This document shows positions 8,234 to 16,767 of a stretch of DNA of 64,000 bases, piece after piece (position 1 is the first letter of the stretch; every line of letters begins with the position of its first letter). The stretch comes from Algoriphagus formosus (GTDB lineage Bacteria > Bacteroidota > Bacteroidia > Cytophagales > Cyclobacteriaceae). The notes under the pieces are model-generated. The model saw only the letters and a list, made by a program, of their open reading frames with translations, searched no databases and was not told the origin of the DNA. Location: positions 372,001 through 436,000 of the forward strand of contig NZ_NIUC01000001.1 in the NCBI RefSeq assembly GCF_002807035.1, in the 5' to 3' direction. Position numbers and translations under genes: made by a program.

Positions 8234-9490
8234 ATGAACAAAAGAACATTTATCAAAGCACTCGCAAGCCTTGGCTTTGGAACCTTAGCAGCACCGCTCA
8301 AAAGTCAAGCTGAAGCCGATTATTTATCAGGTATTGACTTTGACTCAGATGATATTTGGGACCAAATTCGAAAGGGATACAAACTCAAACCAGATTACAT
8401 CAATTTAGAAAATGGATACTATTGTTTCTTGCCCCAGGAAACCCTCGAGAAATACATCGAACACATCCGTGAAGTGAATTATCAAGGTTCTTATTACATG
8501 CGGACGGTACAATGGGATAATAAGGCAAAATCAGCAGCCAAACTGGCCGAATTGGTTGGGGCAGATCCTGAGGAAATAGCGATCACTCGGAATACCACCG
8601 AATCATTAGATCTTATTATTGCCGGCTATCCGTGGAATCGTGGAGATGAGGCTATCATGTCAAATCAAGATTATGGCAGCATGCTGACCATGTTTGAGCT
8701 GGCTCATCGAAGACATGGTGTCCATCTCAAAAAGATAGATATTCCAATGCATCCACAGTCAGATGAGGAGATTGTATCAGTCTACGAAAACGCTATAACT
8801 AGCAAAACTAGGCTGATCATGGTACCTCATATTGTCAATATCACTGGCCACATTCTTCCAGTTCGGAAAATCTGTGATATGGCTCATCAGTATGGAGTAG
8901 AAGTCATGGTGGATGGTGCGCATGCGGTGGGACATTTCACCTTCGATATGAAAGAATTGGATTGTGATTATTATGGATCAAGTCTTCACAAGTGGCTGAG
9001 TGTACCGCTTGGCGCTGGATTATTGTATGTCAAAAAGGGAAAAGCAGATCAAATTCGTCCCCTACTCGCGCCTTATCAATTAGACCGGCCTGGTATTTAC
9101 AATCTCAACCATACAGGAACCCATCCGGTAGCTACAGACCTAGCAGTGATGAATGCCATTGAATTTCATGAAAAAATCGGTGCAAAGCGGAAAGAAGACC
9201 GGTTGCGGTTTATTCAGCGTTATTGGTCAGATCAGGTCAGAGAAATCGAAGGAATCAACGTCAATACACCCATCGAGCCTTTTCGATCCTGTGCCATCGC
9301 CAATGTTGGTTTGGAAAAAGTAAAACCCGGTGAAATGGCCAAACGCTTGATGGATGAATTTAAAATCTTCACCGTTGCAATCGATGGAAATGGTGTTCAT
9401 GGCTGCAGAATCACTCCAAACATCTACACCACCACGGATGAATTGGATCAATTTGTCAATGCTTTGAAAAAAATGAGTAAAAAGGCTTGA
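8234..9490 (+). CDS. Exported class V aminotransferase-fold PLP enzyme, 418 aa
   Basis: The N-terminus MNKRTFIKALASLGFG looks like a secretion signal of the twin-arginine type but with KR instead of RR. The PLP fold is clear: ITRNTTESLDLIIAG (phosphate loop), VDGAHAVGHF with Asp228 for the pyridine nitrogen, and Lys253 in GSSLHKWLSVPLGAGLLYV as Schiff-base lysine. It resembles isopenicillin-N epimerase/cysteine-desulfurase-like proteins. An exported version suggests a periplasmic amino-group or sulfur reaction, but the substrate is unknown. Confidence 0.85.
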   Translation: MNKRTFIKALASLGFGTLAAPLKSQAEADYLSGIDFDSDDIWDQIRKGYKLKPDYINLENGYYCFLPQETLEKYIEHIREVNYQGSYYMRTVQWDNKAKSAAKLAELVGADPEEIAITRNTTESLDLIIAGYPWNRGDEAIMSNQDYGSMLTMFELAHRRHGVHLKKIDIPMHPQSDEEIVSVYENAITSKTRLIMVPHIVNITGHILPVRKICDMAHQYGVEVMVDGAHAVGHFTFDMKELDCDYYGSSLHKWLSVPLGAGLLYVKKGKADQIRPLLAPYQLDRPGIYNLNHTGTHPVATDLAVMNAIEFHEKIGAKRKEDRLRFIQRYWSDQVREIEGINVNTPIEPFRSCAIANVGLEKVKPGEMAKRLMDEFKIFTVAIDGNGVHGCRITPNIYTTTDELDQFVNALKKMSKKA

Positions 9491-9640
9491 TATAGCTCAA
9501 AATAAAATTCGGTTTATTTTTCGAATTCTAATTTTTTGAACTGTTTGGTTAAATTCTTTTCAGCGAAAAGCCTGAAATGATTAATTTTTGTGAATTTATT
9601 TTGGAATATCTTTTTCAACGTTACAATTTTACCCGCTCAA

Positions 9641-9760
9641 ATGAATTCCTTCAATAACATATTGATATCCGAAGCCAACGCGACAGTTTTTGTTGTGGTA
9701 GGATGTCCTGCTGTTAATTTTTCTCCAGTTAGGAGGCGAAGGTACTTTTTTAGGGTTTGA
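9641..9760 (+). CDS. Putative arginine leader peptide (attenuator), 39 aa
   Basis: An ATG at 9641 opens a 39-codon ORF ending at the TGA 9758-9760. Its last ten residues are VRRRRYFFRV: four consecutive Arg codons (AGG AGG CGA AGG, 9731-9742) and a fifth Arg codon at 9752-9754. It lies about 100 bases upstream of the first gene of a complete arginine operon. Clustered codons for the end product just before a biosynthetic operon are the hallmark of ribosome-mediated attenuation. Hairpins follow (see the next entry). I infer a regulatory leader; the first 28 residues are unremarkable, and no close relative is known to me. Confidence 0.55.
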   Translation: MNSFNNILISEANATVFVVVGCPAVNFSPVRRRRYFFRV

Positions 9761-9806
9761 CCCTGCCATATTTTCAATTTCCCTACGCGGGAGATTTCCT
9801 TTTGTC
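9752..9806 (+). promoter_or_regulatory. Candidate attenuator hairpins of the arginine operon
   Basis: Hairpin A is AGGGT (9752-9756), loop TTG, ACCCT (9760-9764), and it overlaps the last codons and stop of the leader ORF. Hairpin B is AATTTCCC (9776-9783), loop TACGC, GGGAGATT (9789-9796), with one G-T pair, followed by the pyrimidine-rich TCCTTTTGTCC. As an alternative, TAGGG (9751-9755) can pair with CCCTA (9781-9785), which would break hairpin B. These mutually exclusive pairings resemble an attenuator, but the order of events is not resolved by eye. Confidence 0.4.
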
Positions 9807-9821
9807 CTTTCCTTTCCTGAT

Positions 9822-9854
9822 TTATTCATTTCTGCAACGCAGTTATTCATTTCT
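9822..9854 (+). promoter_or_regulatory. Tandem TTATTCATTTCT direct repeat upstream of the arginine operon
   Basis: TTATTCATTTCT occurs at 9822-9833 and again at 9843-9854, a 21-base period (two helical turns). The spacer contains the small palindrome CTGCAACGCAG. The core ATTCAT matches the half-site of the ArgR operator known from E. coli and Bacillus, so this may be an ArgR/AhrC-type site; no regulator gene lies in the window. Confidence 0.4.
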
Positions 9855-9863
9855 CCACCTATT

Positions 9864-10547
9864 ATGGAAGAAATCACCTTTAAAATATTAGTGGCTGATG
9901 CCAGTCACAAATCATTTGCTCAGCAAATCACCGATGAGATGGCCAACTCGGCCAAAGCTCGCGGCACAGGTATTGCCAAACGTAGCATCGAATACGTCCA
10001 AACCAAAATAGAAGAGGGAAAGGCCATCATCGCCTTGACAGGAGATGGTCGCTGGGCAGGCTTTTGCTACATTGAAGCTTGGGGACATGGAAAATATGTG
10101 GCCAATTCTGGTTTGATCGTTTCCCCAGAATTCCGGAAGTATGGTTTGGCAAGAAAAATCAAGCAGGAAATATTCAAACTCAGTAGGCTTAAATATCCTG
10201 ATTCGAAAATATTTGGCTTAACCACAGGTCCTGCTGTGATGAAAATCAACTCCGAACTGGGTTATATCCCAGTTTCTTATGCGGACTTGACAGATGACAA
10301 TGAGTTTTGGAAAGGTTGCCAAAGCTGTGTCAATTATGAAATTTTGATGTCGAAAGGCAGACAAAATTGTCTTTGCACGGCTATGCTTTATGATCCAAAT
10401 GCCCCAAAAAACAAATTGTCAGAAATGGCCCTTCGAAAAGACTTTGATAAGCGTATCAAGCTGTTTGATCGATGGGTTCGATTGAAAAAATTCGTCTTTC
10501 TTAAACTTGGCAAATCAGCCAAATCCTTTCTCAGTTTCTTCATTTAA
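9864..10547 (+). CDS. GNAT acetyltransferase, probable N-acylglutamate synthase (first arginine step)
   Basis: A 227-residue protein with a GNAT core: a central strand ending in GLIVSPEFRKYGLARKI, where RKYGLA is the acyl-CoA pyrophosphate loop. A C-terminal Cys-containing segment (WKGCQSCVNYEIL, QNCLCTAMLYDP) follows. It has no amino-acid-kinase domain, unlike classical ArgA. It is the first gene of an operon holding every other arginine gene but no argA or argJ. GNAT proteins at this position in Bacteroidota clusters have been implicated as N-acylglutamate synthases by mutant-fitness work. Acetyl- versus succinyl-CoA use cannot be told from the sequence. Confidence 0.75.
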   Translation: MEEITFKILVADASHKSFAQQITDEMANSAKARGTGIAKRSIEYVQTKIEEGKAIIALTGDGRWAGFCYIEAWGHGKYVANSGLIVSPEFRKYGLARKIKQEIFKLSRLKYPDSKIFGLTTGPAVMKINSELGYIPVSYADLTDDNEFWKGCQSCVNYEILMSKGRQNCLCTAMLYDPNAPKNKLSEMALRKDFDKRIKLFDRWVRLKKFVFLKLGKSAKSFLSFFI

Positions 10548-10559
10548 ATTCAAGAATAG

Positions 10560-11756
10560 ATGCAAAAAGTTGTTTTAGCCTATAGTGGCGGCCTAGATAC
10601 CACCTTTTGTGCGCTCCATTTATCCAAAGATTTGGGTTATGAGGTGCATGCTGTGTTGGTCAATACAGGCGGTTTTTCCGAAGAAGAATTAAAGTCCATC
10701 GAGTCCCGAGCAAAAAGTCTCGGAATCGCATCTTTTACCATCTTGGATGTGGTTGATACTTACTATCAACAGGTTTTGAAATATCTGACTTTTGGTAACG
10801 TCTTGAAAAACGGGACTTATCCACTATCGGTATCTGCTGAGCGTATCCTTCAGGCAAAATCCCTGGCTGACTATGCCAAATCCATCGGTGCCAAAGCGGT
10901 TGCCCACGGTTCTACCGGTGCAGGGAATGATCAGGTTCGATTTGATATGATCTTTCAGACCATCATCCCGGATATTGAAATCATCACTCCTATTCGTGAT
11001 TTGAAGCTCTCCCGACAGGAGGAGATCGAGTATCTCAAAAAGCATGGGGTAGAAATGAATTTCGAAAAGGCCGCATATTCCATTAACAAAGGAATCTGGG
11101 GTACTTCCGTGGGTGGAAAAGAGACACTTTCTTCATTGGGTTACCTTCCAGAAGAAGCTTGGCCTACTCAGATCACTGAGAAAGATGCTAAAGAGGTAAA
11201 ATTGACCTTTGTTCAAGGAGAATTGAAAGGTATTGATAATGAAGTTTTTGATAATCCGGTAGATGCCATTCAAAAGCTTCAGGAGATAGCCGGCCCGTTT
11301 GGAATCGGTCGGGATATTCACGTCGGAGATACGATCATCGGTATCAAAGGACGAGTGGGTTTTGAAGCGGCGGCACCCATCATCATCATCAAAGCCCATC
11401 AACTACTCGAAAAGCATACGCTTACCAAGTGGCAGTTATTCTGGAAAAACCAACAAGCTGAATTCTACGGAAATCACCTCCATGAAGGGCATTACCTAGA
11501 TCCAGTGATGCGAAATCTAGAAGCTTTCTTACAATCCACTCAGGAGTATGTATCAGGTGATGTCTTCGTGAGACTGGATGTTAAGCACTTTACCCTTTTG
11601 GGAATTGCTTCAGAGCATGATTTGATGGCATCTAAATTTGGAAGCTATGGCGAAATGAACAAAGGCTACACGGCCGAAGATGTCAAGGGCTTTACTCGAA
11701 TTTTAGGAAATCAAACAGCCATTTTCCATCAGGTTAATCAACAAGAAAATGATTAA
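10560..11756 (+). CDS. argG: Argininosuccinate synthase
   Basis: It ligates citrulline and aspartate with ATP, the penultimate step of arginine synthesis. The ATP pyrophosphatase P-loop AYSGGLDTT stands at residues 7-15, with HGSTGAGNDQVRFD and the segment YSINKGIWGTSVGG following. The length, 398 aa, is normal. It starts 12 bases after the GNAT gene, and its last 8 bases overlap argC. Placement of argG ahead of argC is typical of Bacteroidota arginine clusters. Confidence 0.95.
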   Translation: MQKVVLAYSGGLDTTFCALHLSKDLGYEVHAVLVNTGGFSEEELKSIESRAKSLGIASFTILDVVDTYYQQVLKYLTFGNVLKNGTYPLSVSAERILQAKSLADYAKSIGAKAVAHGSTGAGNDQVRFDMIFQTIIPDIEIITPIRDLKLSRQEEIEYLKKHGVEMNFEKAAYSINKGIWGTSVGGKETLSSLGYLPEEAWPTQITEKDAKEVKLTFVQGELKGIDNEVFDNPVDAIQKLQEIAGPFGIGRDIHVGDTIIGIKGRVGFEAAAPIIIIKAHQLLEKHTLTKWQLFWKNQQAEFYGNHLHEGHYLDPVMRNLEAFLQSTQEYVSGDVFVRLDVKHFTLLGIASEHDLMASKFGSYGEMNKGYTAEDVKGFTRILGNQTAIFHQVNQQEND

Positions 11757-12711
11757 AACAGCTATCATTGGTGCGGCAGGCTACACAGGAGGTGAATTAA
11801 TCCGTCTTTTGGTTCATCACCCAAACTGTGAACTGGTCTATATCCATTCCAACAGTCAAGTAGGAAAGCATGTAAGCGAGGTACATCCGGACTTGATCGG
11901 AGATTGTGACTTGTATTTTACCGATCAGGTAGAAACTTCCGGTTTAGATGCAGTTTTTTTAGGCTTGCCTCATGGACAAACACGCTCTTTTTTAGATCAG
12001 CATTCTTTTGATCCCAATACTGTCATTATTGACCTTTCCACGGATTTCAGGGATGAATCAGATGGATTCATTTATGGGCTTCCTGAGGTCAATCGAGAGA
12101 AGATCAAAAACGCTAAAAGAATTGCCAACCCCGGTTGCTTTGCGACTGGGATTCAATTGGCGCTTTTGCCAGCCGTATTAAATGGCTTGGTGAAGGATTT
12201 CATTCATATCAGTGGAATTACCGGGAGTACTGGTGCAGGAAAGAAACTGGCAGATACCTCCCATTTCAGCTACAGGTTAAGCAATATTTCGGTTTACAAA
12301 CTCTTCACACATCAACACCTGAAAGAGATCAAGCAAACCTTCATTCAAACAAATGCTGATTTCGATTCAGATCTGCTGTTTGTCCCCTATCGCGGCAATT
12401 TTGCCCGGGGAATCTGGATTACTGCCTATTTCCCTTTTGAGGGTAGTTTGGAAGAAGCAAAAGCCTTGTATCAGGAATTTTACAAAAATGCTGCTTTCAC
12501 CCATGTCGCAGACCATGACATTGACCTAAAGCAAGTGGTCAATACGAATAAATGTCTGGTTTATTTACAAAAAGAGGCCGGACAATTGGTGATTTATTCA
12601 GCAATCGACAACCTCCTGAAAGGTGCCTCAGGACAAGCGGTTCAAAACTATAATCTAGCTTTTGGTTTGGATGAAAAGACTGGGTTGAATCTTAAGTCAA
12701 TTGCATTTTAA
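11749..12711 (+). CDS. argC: N-acetyl(or N-succinyl)-gamma-glutamyl-phosphate reductase
   Basis: An NADPH-dependent reductase making N-acylglutamate semialdehyde. The Rossmann motif GAAGYTGGELIRL is at residues 8-20, and the catalytic Cys130 is in NPGCFATG. The conserved segment GITGSTGAGKK follows. At 320 aa it is the shorter type found in Bacteroidota. The start ATG overlaps the argG stop region (ATGATTAA), indicating translational coupling. Confidence 0.95.
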   Translation: MIKTAIIGAAGYTGGELIRLLVHHPNCELVYIHSNSQVGKHVSEVHPDLIGDCDLYFTDQVETSGLDAVFLGLPHGQTRSFLDQHSFDPNTVIIDLSTDFRDESDGFIYGLPEVNREKIKNAKRIANPGCFATGIQLALLPAVLNGLVKDFIHISGITGSTGAGKKLADTSHFSYRLSNISVYKLFTHQHLKEIKQTFIQTNADFDSDLLFVPYRGNFARGIWITAYFPFEGSLEEAKALYQEFYKNAAFTHVADHDIDLKQVVNTNKCLVYLQKEAGQLVIYSAIDNLLKGASGQAVQNYNLAFGLDEKTGLNLKSIAF

Positions 12712-12769
12712 CTTCTTGAGTGGAATTTCAAAAACCGATCTCATCACCCTTTAAAATTTTGAAATAAAA

Positions 12770-13903
12770 ATGAAGCTATTTGACGTATATCCCTTGATTC
12801 CCATCACTATTCAGAAGGCAGAAGGGTGTAAACTTTGGGATGATCAAGGTCGGGAATACTTGGATCTCTACGGAGGTCATGCGGTGATTTCAATTGGGCA
12901 TACTCATCCGCATTTTGTCGAGCGAATCAAAGATCAGCTTGATTCTATTGCATTTTACTCCAACTCGGTTCAAATTCCCATACAAAAAGAATACGCAAAT
13001 AAACTGGGTGAACTTTCCTGTCTGCATAATTACCAGCTCTTCTTTTGCAATTCGGGAGCTGAAGCAAATGAAAACGCCATCAAAATGGCATCATTTGCAA
13101 CTGGAAAACCTGGTTTCATTGCCTTTAAGGGAGCATTTCATGGAAGAACATCAGGTGCAGTTGCCTTGACAGATAATCCAAAAATCATTGCCCCATCTAA
13201 TGCCCGTTCAGATTTCCATATCCTGCCTTTCGGAGATTTGGAAGAAACAGAAAAAGCACTTTCGCATGGACAAATAGCCGGAGTCATTATCGAAGGGATT
13301 CAAGGTGTGGGAGGCATTCAGGTGCCGGATGCTGAATTTCTATTAGGCTTAGAAAAACTCTGTAAAAAATACGGTGCCAAGCTTATCCTTGATGAAGTAC
13401 AATCAGGCTTTAGCCGGACGGGAAGGTTTTTTGCACATCAATGGGTAGATGGCTTGATGCCCGATTTGATTACCATGGCCAAAGGAATGGGCAATGGTTT
13501 CCCAATTGGGGGACTTTTGATATCTCCCGATTTTGAAGCTAGTTATGGCCTTTTGGGGACCACTTTTGGAGGTAATCACTTGGCTTGCGCAGCTGGATTA
13601 GCTGTTTTGGAAGTACTTGAAAAAGAGAAGCTTCAAGAGCGTGCAAATGAACTTGGGGAACGCCTAATTTCAGAGCTTCGAACTATTCCACAAATTCAGG
13701 AAGTACGTGGAAAAGGGCTTATGATCGGGATAGATCTTGACCGAGAAGCGGGACCAGTTCGTTCGGAATTAGTAAACAAATACCAAATATTCACAGGTTC
13801 TGCAGCAAAAAAGCAGACGATTCGTTTGCTTCCTCCCTTGTCTGTTGAATGGAATCAATTAAATTCGTTTATCACAGCAATTCGAGAAATTTTGGCCAAA
13901 TAA
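12770..13903 (+). CDS. argD: Acetylornithine/succinylornithine aminotransferase
   Basis: A class III PLP transaminase converting N-acylglutamate semialdehyde to N-acylornithine. Signatures: FFCNSGAEANENAIK (phosphate binding), GVIIEGIQGVGG, LILDEVQSGFSRTG with the pyridine Asp, and Lys238 in MAKGMGNGFPIGG as Schiff-base lysine. It has 377 residues. It is third-to-fourth in the arginine operon, 58 bases after argC and 13 before argF'. Confidence 0.95.
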   Translation: MKLFDVYPLIPITIQKAEGCKLWDDQGREYLDLYGGHAVISIGHTHPHFVERIKDQLDSIAFYSNSVQIPIQKEYANKLGELSCLHNYQLFFCNSGAEANENAIKMASFATGKPGFIAFKGAFHGRTSGAVALTDNPKIIAPSNARSDFHILPFGDLEETEKALSHGQIAGVIIEGIQGVGGIQVPDAEFLLGLEKLCKKYGAKLILDEVQSGFSRTGRFFAHQWVDGLMPDLITMAKGMGNGFPIGGLLISPDFEASYGLLGTTFGGNHLACAAGLAVLEVLEKEKLQERANELGERLISELRTIPQIQEVRGKGLMIGIDLDREAGPVRSELVNKYQIFTGSAAKKQTIRLLPPLSVEWNQLNSFITAIREILAK

Positions 13904-13916
13904 GGCCTTTCAGACT

Positions 13917-14861
13917 ATGAAGAATTTTACTCAATTTGAGTCTTTAGCACTTGGACAAGAACTTATTGATCTTGCAAAATCCTATAAAAATGATTCCCGA
14001 AAGGATATAAGTAAAGGGATAGGCAAGCGTGTAGGCTGCATTTTTCTAAACCCATCTCTCCGTACTCGGGTCAGTACCCAAATCGCTGCTCAAAATCTCG
14101 GTATGGAGCCAATTGTCTTGAATATGGACAAGGAAGGTTGGGCATTGGAAATGAAAGATGGCGAAGTGATGAATAAAGGCACCGTCGAGCACATTAAAGA
14201 TGCTGCCGGTGTGTTGGGTACTTATTTTGATGTTTTGGCTATCAGGGCTTTCCCTACTCTAACCCAAAAAAATGAGGATACTGAGGACTTTGTATTGAAT
14301 CAATTCATCCGTCATTCCGGCATTCCAATCGTTAGCTTGGAATCAGCAATCCGCCATCCTCTTCAAAGTCTGGCAGATATGATTACCATGAAGGAAAATA
14401 CCCCATCCGGTAAAAGACCAAAAGTCGTTTTGACCTGGGCTCCCCATATCAAAGCCATTCCTCATGCAGTTGCAAATAGCTTCTCCGAATGGGCTTTGGG
14501 AATGGAGTATGACTTGACGATTACCCATCCAGAGGGCTATGAGTTGGATGAGAAATTTACAAAAGGAGCCACTTTAGAATATGATCAAAGCAAGGCACTT
14601 CAAGACGCTGATTTTGTGTATGTTAAAAACTGGTCATCTTTTAATGATTACGGAAAAATCCACTCTACAGATCCCAGTTGGATGCTAACTGAAGCGCACC
14701 TCAGCAAAGCACCTGATGCGAAAGTAATGCATTGCTTGCCAGTGCGAAGGAACTTAGAATTATCAGACGAAATCCTAGATAGTGATCGATCGCTAGTTCA
14801 GCGGCAAGCAGAAAACAGAATCTATGCAGCACAAGCTGTTTTAAGCAAAATCATTGGATAA
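13917..14861 (+). CDS. argF': N-acylornithine carbamoyltransferase (ArgF'-type)
   Basis: It carbamoylates an N-acylated ornithine to N-acylcitrulline. The carbamoyl-phosphate motif appears as NPSLRTRVST (residues 45-54) instead of STRTR, as in Bacteroides and Xanthomonas ArgF'. RHPLQSLADM and MHCLPVRRN are the other signatures. The length, 314 aa, fits. The residue that decides acetyl- versus succinyl-ornithine (Pro90 in the B. fragilis succinylornithine enzyme, Glu92 in the Xanthomonas acetylornithine enzyme) is Val90 here (codon 14184-14186), so substrate preference is uncertain. Confidence 0.92.
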   Translation: MKNFTQFESLALGQELIDLAKSYKNDSRKDISKGIGKRVGCIFLNPSLRTRVSTQIAAQNLGMEPIVLNMDKEGWALEMKDGEVMNKGTVEHIKDAAGVLGTYFDVLAIRAFPTLTQKNEDTEDFVLNQFIRHSGIPIVSLESAIRHPLQSLADMITMKENTPSGKRPKVVLTWAPHIKAIPHAVANSFSEWALGMEYDLTITHPEGYELDEKFTKGATLEYDQSKALQDADFVYVKNWSSFNDYGKIHSTDPSWMLTEAHLSKAPDAKVMHCLPVRRNLELSDEILDSDRSLVQRQAENRIYAAQAVLSKIIG

Positions 14862-14879
14862 TTTTTAAAATCAAAAACT

Positions 14880-15680
14880 ATGAAAATTTCCGTGATCAAA
14901 ATCGGGGGAAATGTCATTGACCACCCTGAAAAACTGGAAGAATTTTTGGACCAATTTGCCAAATTCCCTGGTAAAAAAATCCTCGTTCACGGAGGTGGTG
15001 TGATGGCTTCTAAATTTGGTGAGTCACTTGGAGTCATGCCGGAAATGGTTGACGGACGTAGAATCACCGACCAAGATACATTGGACATTGTGACCATGGT
15101 CTACGCCGGGCTAATCAATAAAAATATTGTCGCCAAGCTTCAAGCTCGAGGTGTTAACTCGATGGGAATGACCGGGGCTGACGGTAATGCAATTCAGTCA
15201 GAAAAACGACCTGTCAAAGAGATAGATTATGGCTTCGTAGGAGACATAAAAGAAGTAAACTCTCACCTGCTTTCTTATCTACTTCAGGAAGATATCGTAC
15301 CCGTTTTCTGTGCCATTACACATGATAAAACAGGACAATTATTAAATACAAACGCGGATAGCATTGCTTCTGCCATCGCTACAAATTTGGCTAAAAAGCA
15401 TCAAGTCAACCTGTATTACTGCTTCAACAAAAGCGGGGTTTTGGTCGATGAGCGAAATGAAAATTCAATCATACCGCTGATCAATGAGGATATTTATGCT
15501 GAACTCAGGAAAGAGAATGTCATCCATTCAGGTATGATTCCCAAACTTGACAATGCTTTCGAAGCGCTACAAAAAGGAGTTCACCATGTCTGGATAGGAA
15601 AGGCTGAAAATCTTATCCTTTCTACCAAAGGAAAGCTCTCCGGGACCATAATTGAAAAGCATCGCTACGACTTATACTAA
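14880..15680 (+). CDS. argB: N-acetylglutamate kinase
   Basis: Phosphorylates N-acylglutamate, the second step of the pathway. Amino-acid-kinase motifs: VIKIGGNVID (residues 5-14), LVHGGGVMAS, and MTGADGNAIQ. The 266-residue length and the absence of an N-terminal helix extension suggest the arginine-insensitive dimeric type, which would fit control elsewhere, for example by the leader upstream. It starts 18 bases after argF' and lies 5 bases before the deacylase gene. Confidence 0.93.
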   Translation: MKISVIKIGGNVIDHPEKLEEFLDQFAKFPGKKILVHGGGVMASKFGESLGVMPEMVDGRRITDQDTLDIVTMVYAGLINKNIVAKLQARGVNSMGMTGADGNAIQSEKRPVKEIDYGFVGDIKEVNSHLLSYLLQEDIVPVFCAITHDKTGQLLNTNADSIASAIATNLAKKHQVNLYYCFNKSGVLVDERNENSIIPLINEDIYAELRKENVIHSGMIPKLDNAFEALQKGVHHVWIGKAENLILSTKGKLSGTIIEKHRYDLY

Positions 15681-15685
15681 AGTTT

Positions 15686-16759
15686 ATGAAGTACAATGAA
15701 GAGATTTTTTCCGACTGCATTGATCTGTTGAAGGAGCTAATTGCTACCCCTTCCATTTCCAAGCAGGAAGAAGAAACGGCAACTATTTTGAGCCGATTTT
15801 TAATTCAAAATGGAGCAGATATCAACCGTTTTGGAAATAATATCGTGGTGTATCAGAAAAATTACGATCCCCAAAAACCTGATATTTGGCTGAATTCTCA
15901 CCATGATACCGTATATCCAAATAATGGATATACCCGAAAGCCATTTTCTCCAGATATAGAAGACGGAAAACTTTATGGTCTGGGATCAAATGATGCAGGT
16001 GGCTGCTTAGTAAGCTTATTAGCAACCTTTCTCCATCTCTGGAAAGAGGAACTGCCGTTCAATTTGGTTTTTATTGCTTCTGCTGAAGAGGAGATTTCAG
16101 GAAAAAAGGGGATGGAACTAGTGGTCAAAAATCTAAAACCTGCCGATCTCGCTATAGTGGGAGAACCTACCCAGATGAAAATGGCTTTGGCAGAAAAAGG
16201 ATTGGTCGTGATAGATGCAGAAGTAACCGGTAAATCAGGTCATGCTGCCCGAGACGAAGGGGTTAATGCCATTTATCTCGCGATGGAAGATATTCTGAAA
16301 ATCAGAGATTTCAAATTTAAAAGGCAATCTCAATACTTAGGAAATACCAAAGTTTCTGCTACGATTATTTCCGCAGGAAAACAACATAATGTCGTCCCAG
16401 ATAAGTGTACCTATACGCTCGATGTGCGGGTGACTGACGCTTACACTTTGGAGGAAGCCATAGAGGAGCTTCAAGTGGGATTGCATGCCAAACTCACACC
16501 CCGATCACTTCGATTGAATAGCACACGTCCTTTGGACGGTCATCCGATTATGAAAGCAGCTATTAAATGTGGTATAGAGACTTTTGGAAGTCCTACCCTT
16601 TCGGATCAGGCACTTATCCCCTATCCATCCATCAAAATCGGCCCCGGTGATTCTGCAAGATCTCACTCTGCAGACGAGTTCATTTACATCGAGGAGATAG
16701 AAAAAGGAGTGTTAGGTTACTTGCTCCTTTTAGAAAAATACGTACAGCTTATAAAATAA
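15686..16759 (+). CDS. argE: M20 family deacylase, ArgE-like (probable N-acylcitrulline deacylase)
   Basis: A two-zinc peptidase-family M20 enzyme. Metal-site motifs: SHHDTV (His72, Asp74), GSNDAGG (Asp103), ASAEEE (133-136), GEPTQ and SHSADEF near the C-terminus. The dimerisation insert (GKSGHAARDEGVNAI) is present. Since the operon carbamoylates the N-acyl intermediate, the expected substrate is N-acetyl- or N-succinylcitrulline rather than acetylornithine. 357 aa. It lies 5 bases after argB. Confidence 0.88.
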   Translation: MKYNEEIFSDCIDLLKELIATPSISKQEEETATILSRFLIQNGADINRFGNNIVVYQKNYDPQKPDIWLNSHHDTVYPNNGYTRKPFSPDIEDGKLYGLGSNDAGGCLVSLLATFLHLWKEELPFNLVFIASAEEEISGKKGMELVVKNLKPADLAIVGEPTQMKMALAEKGLVVIDAEVTGKSGHAARDEGVNAIYLAMEDILKIRDFKFKRQSQYLGNTKVSATIISAGKQHNVVPDKCTYTLDVRVTDAYTLEEAIEELQVGLHAKLTPRSLRLNSTRPLDGHPIMKAAIKCGIETFGSPTLSDQALIPYPSIKIGPGDSARSHSADEFIYIEEIEKGVLGYLLLLEKYVQLIK

Positions 16760-16767
16760 CCCGCAAT

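Noticed and set aside
9629..9877. 82-codon minus-strand ORF across the arginine leader
   Set aside because: It overlaps the start of the GNAT gene, has no family features and is the antisense of the leader structure.
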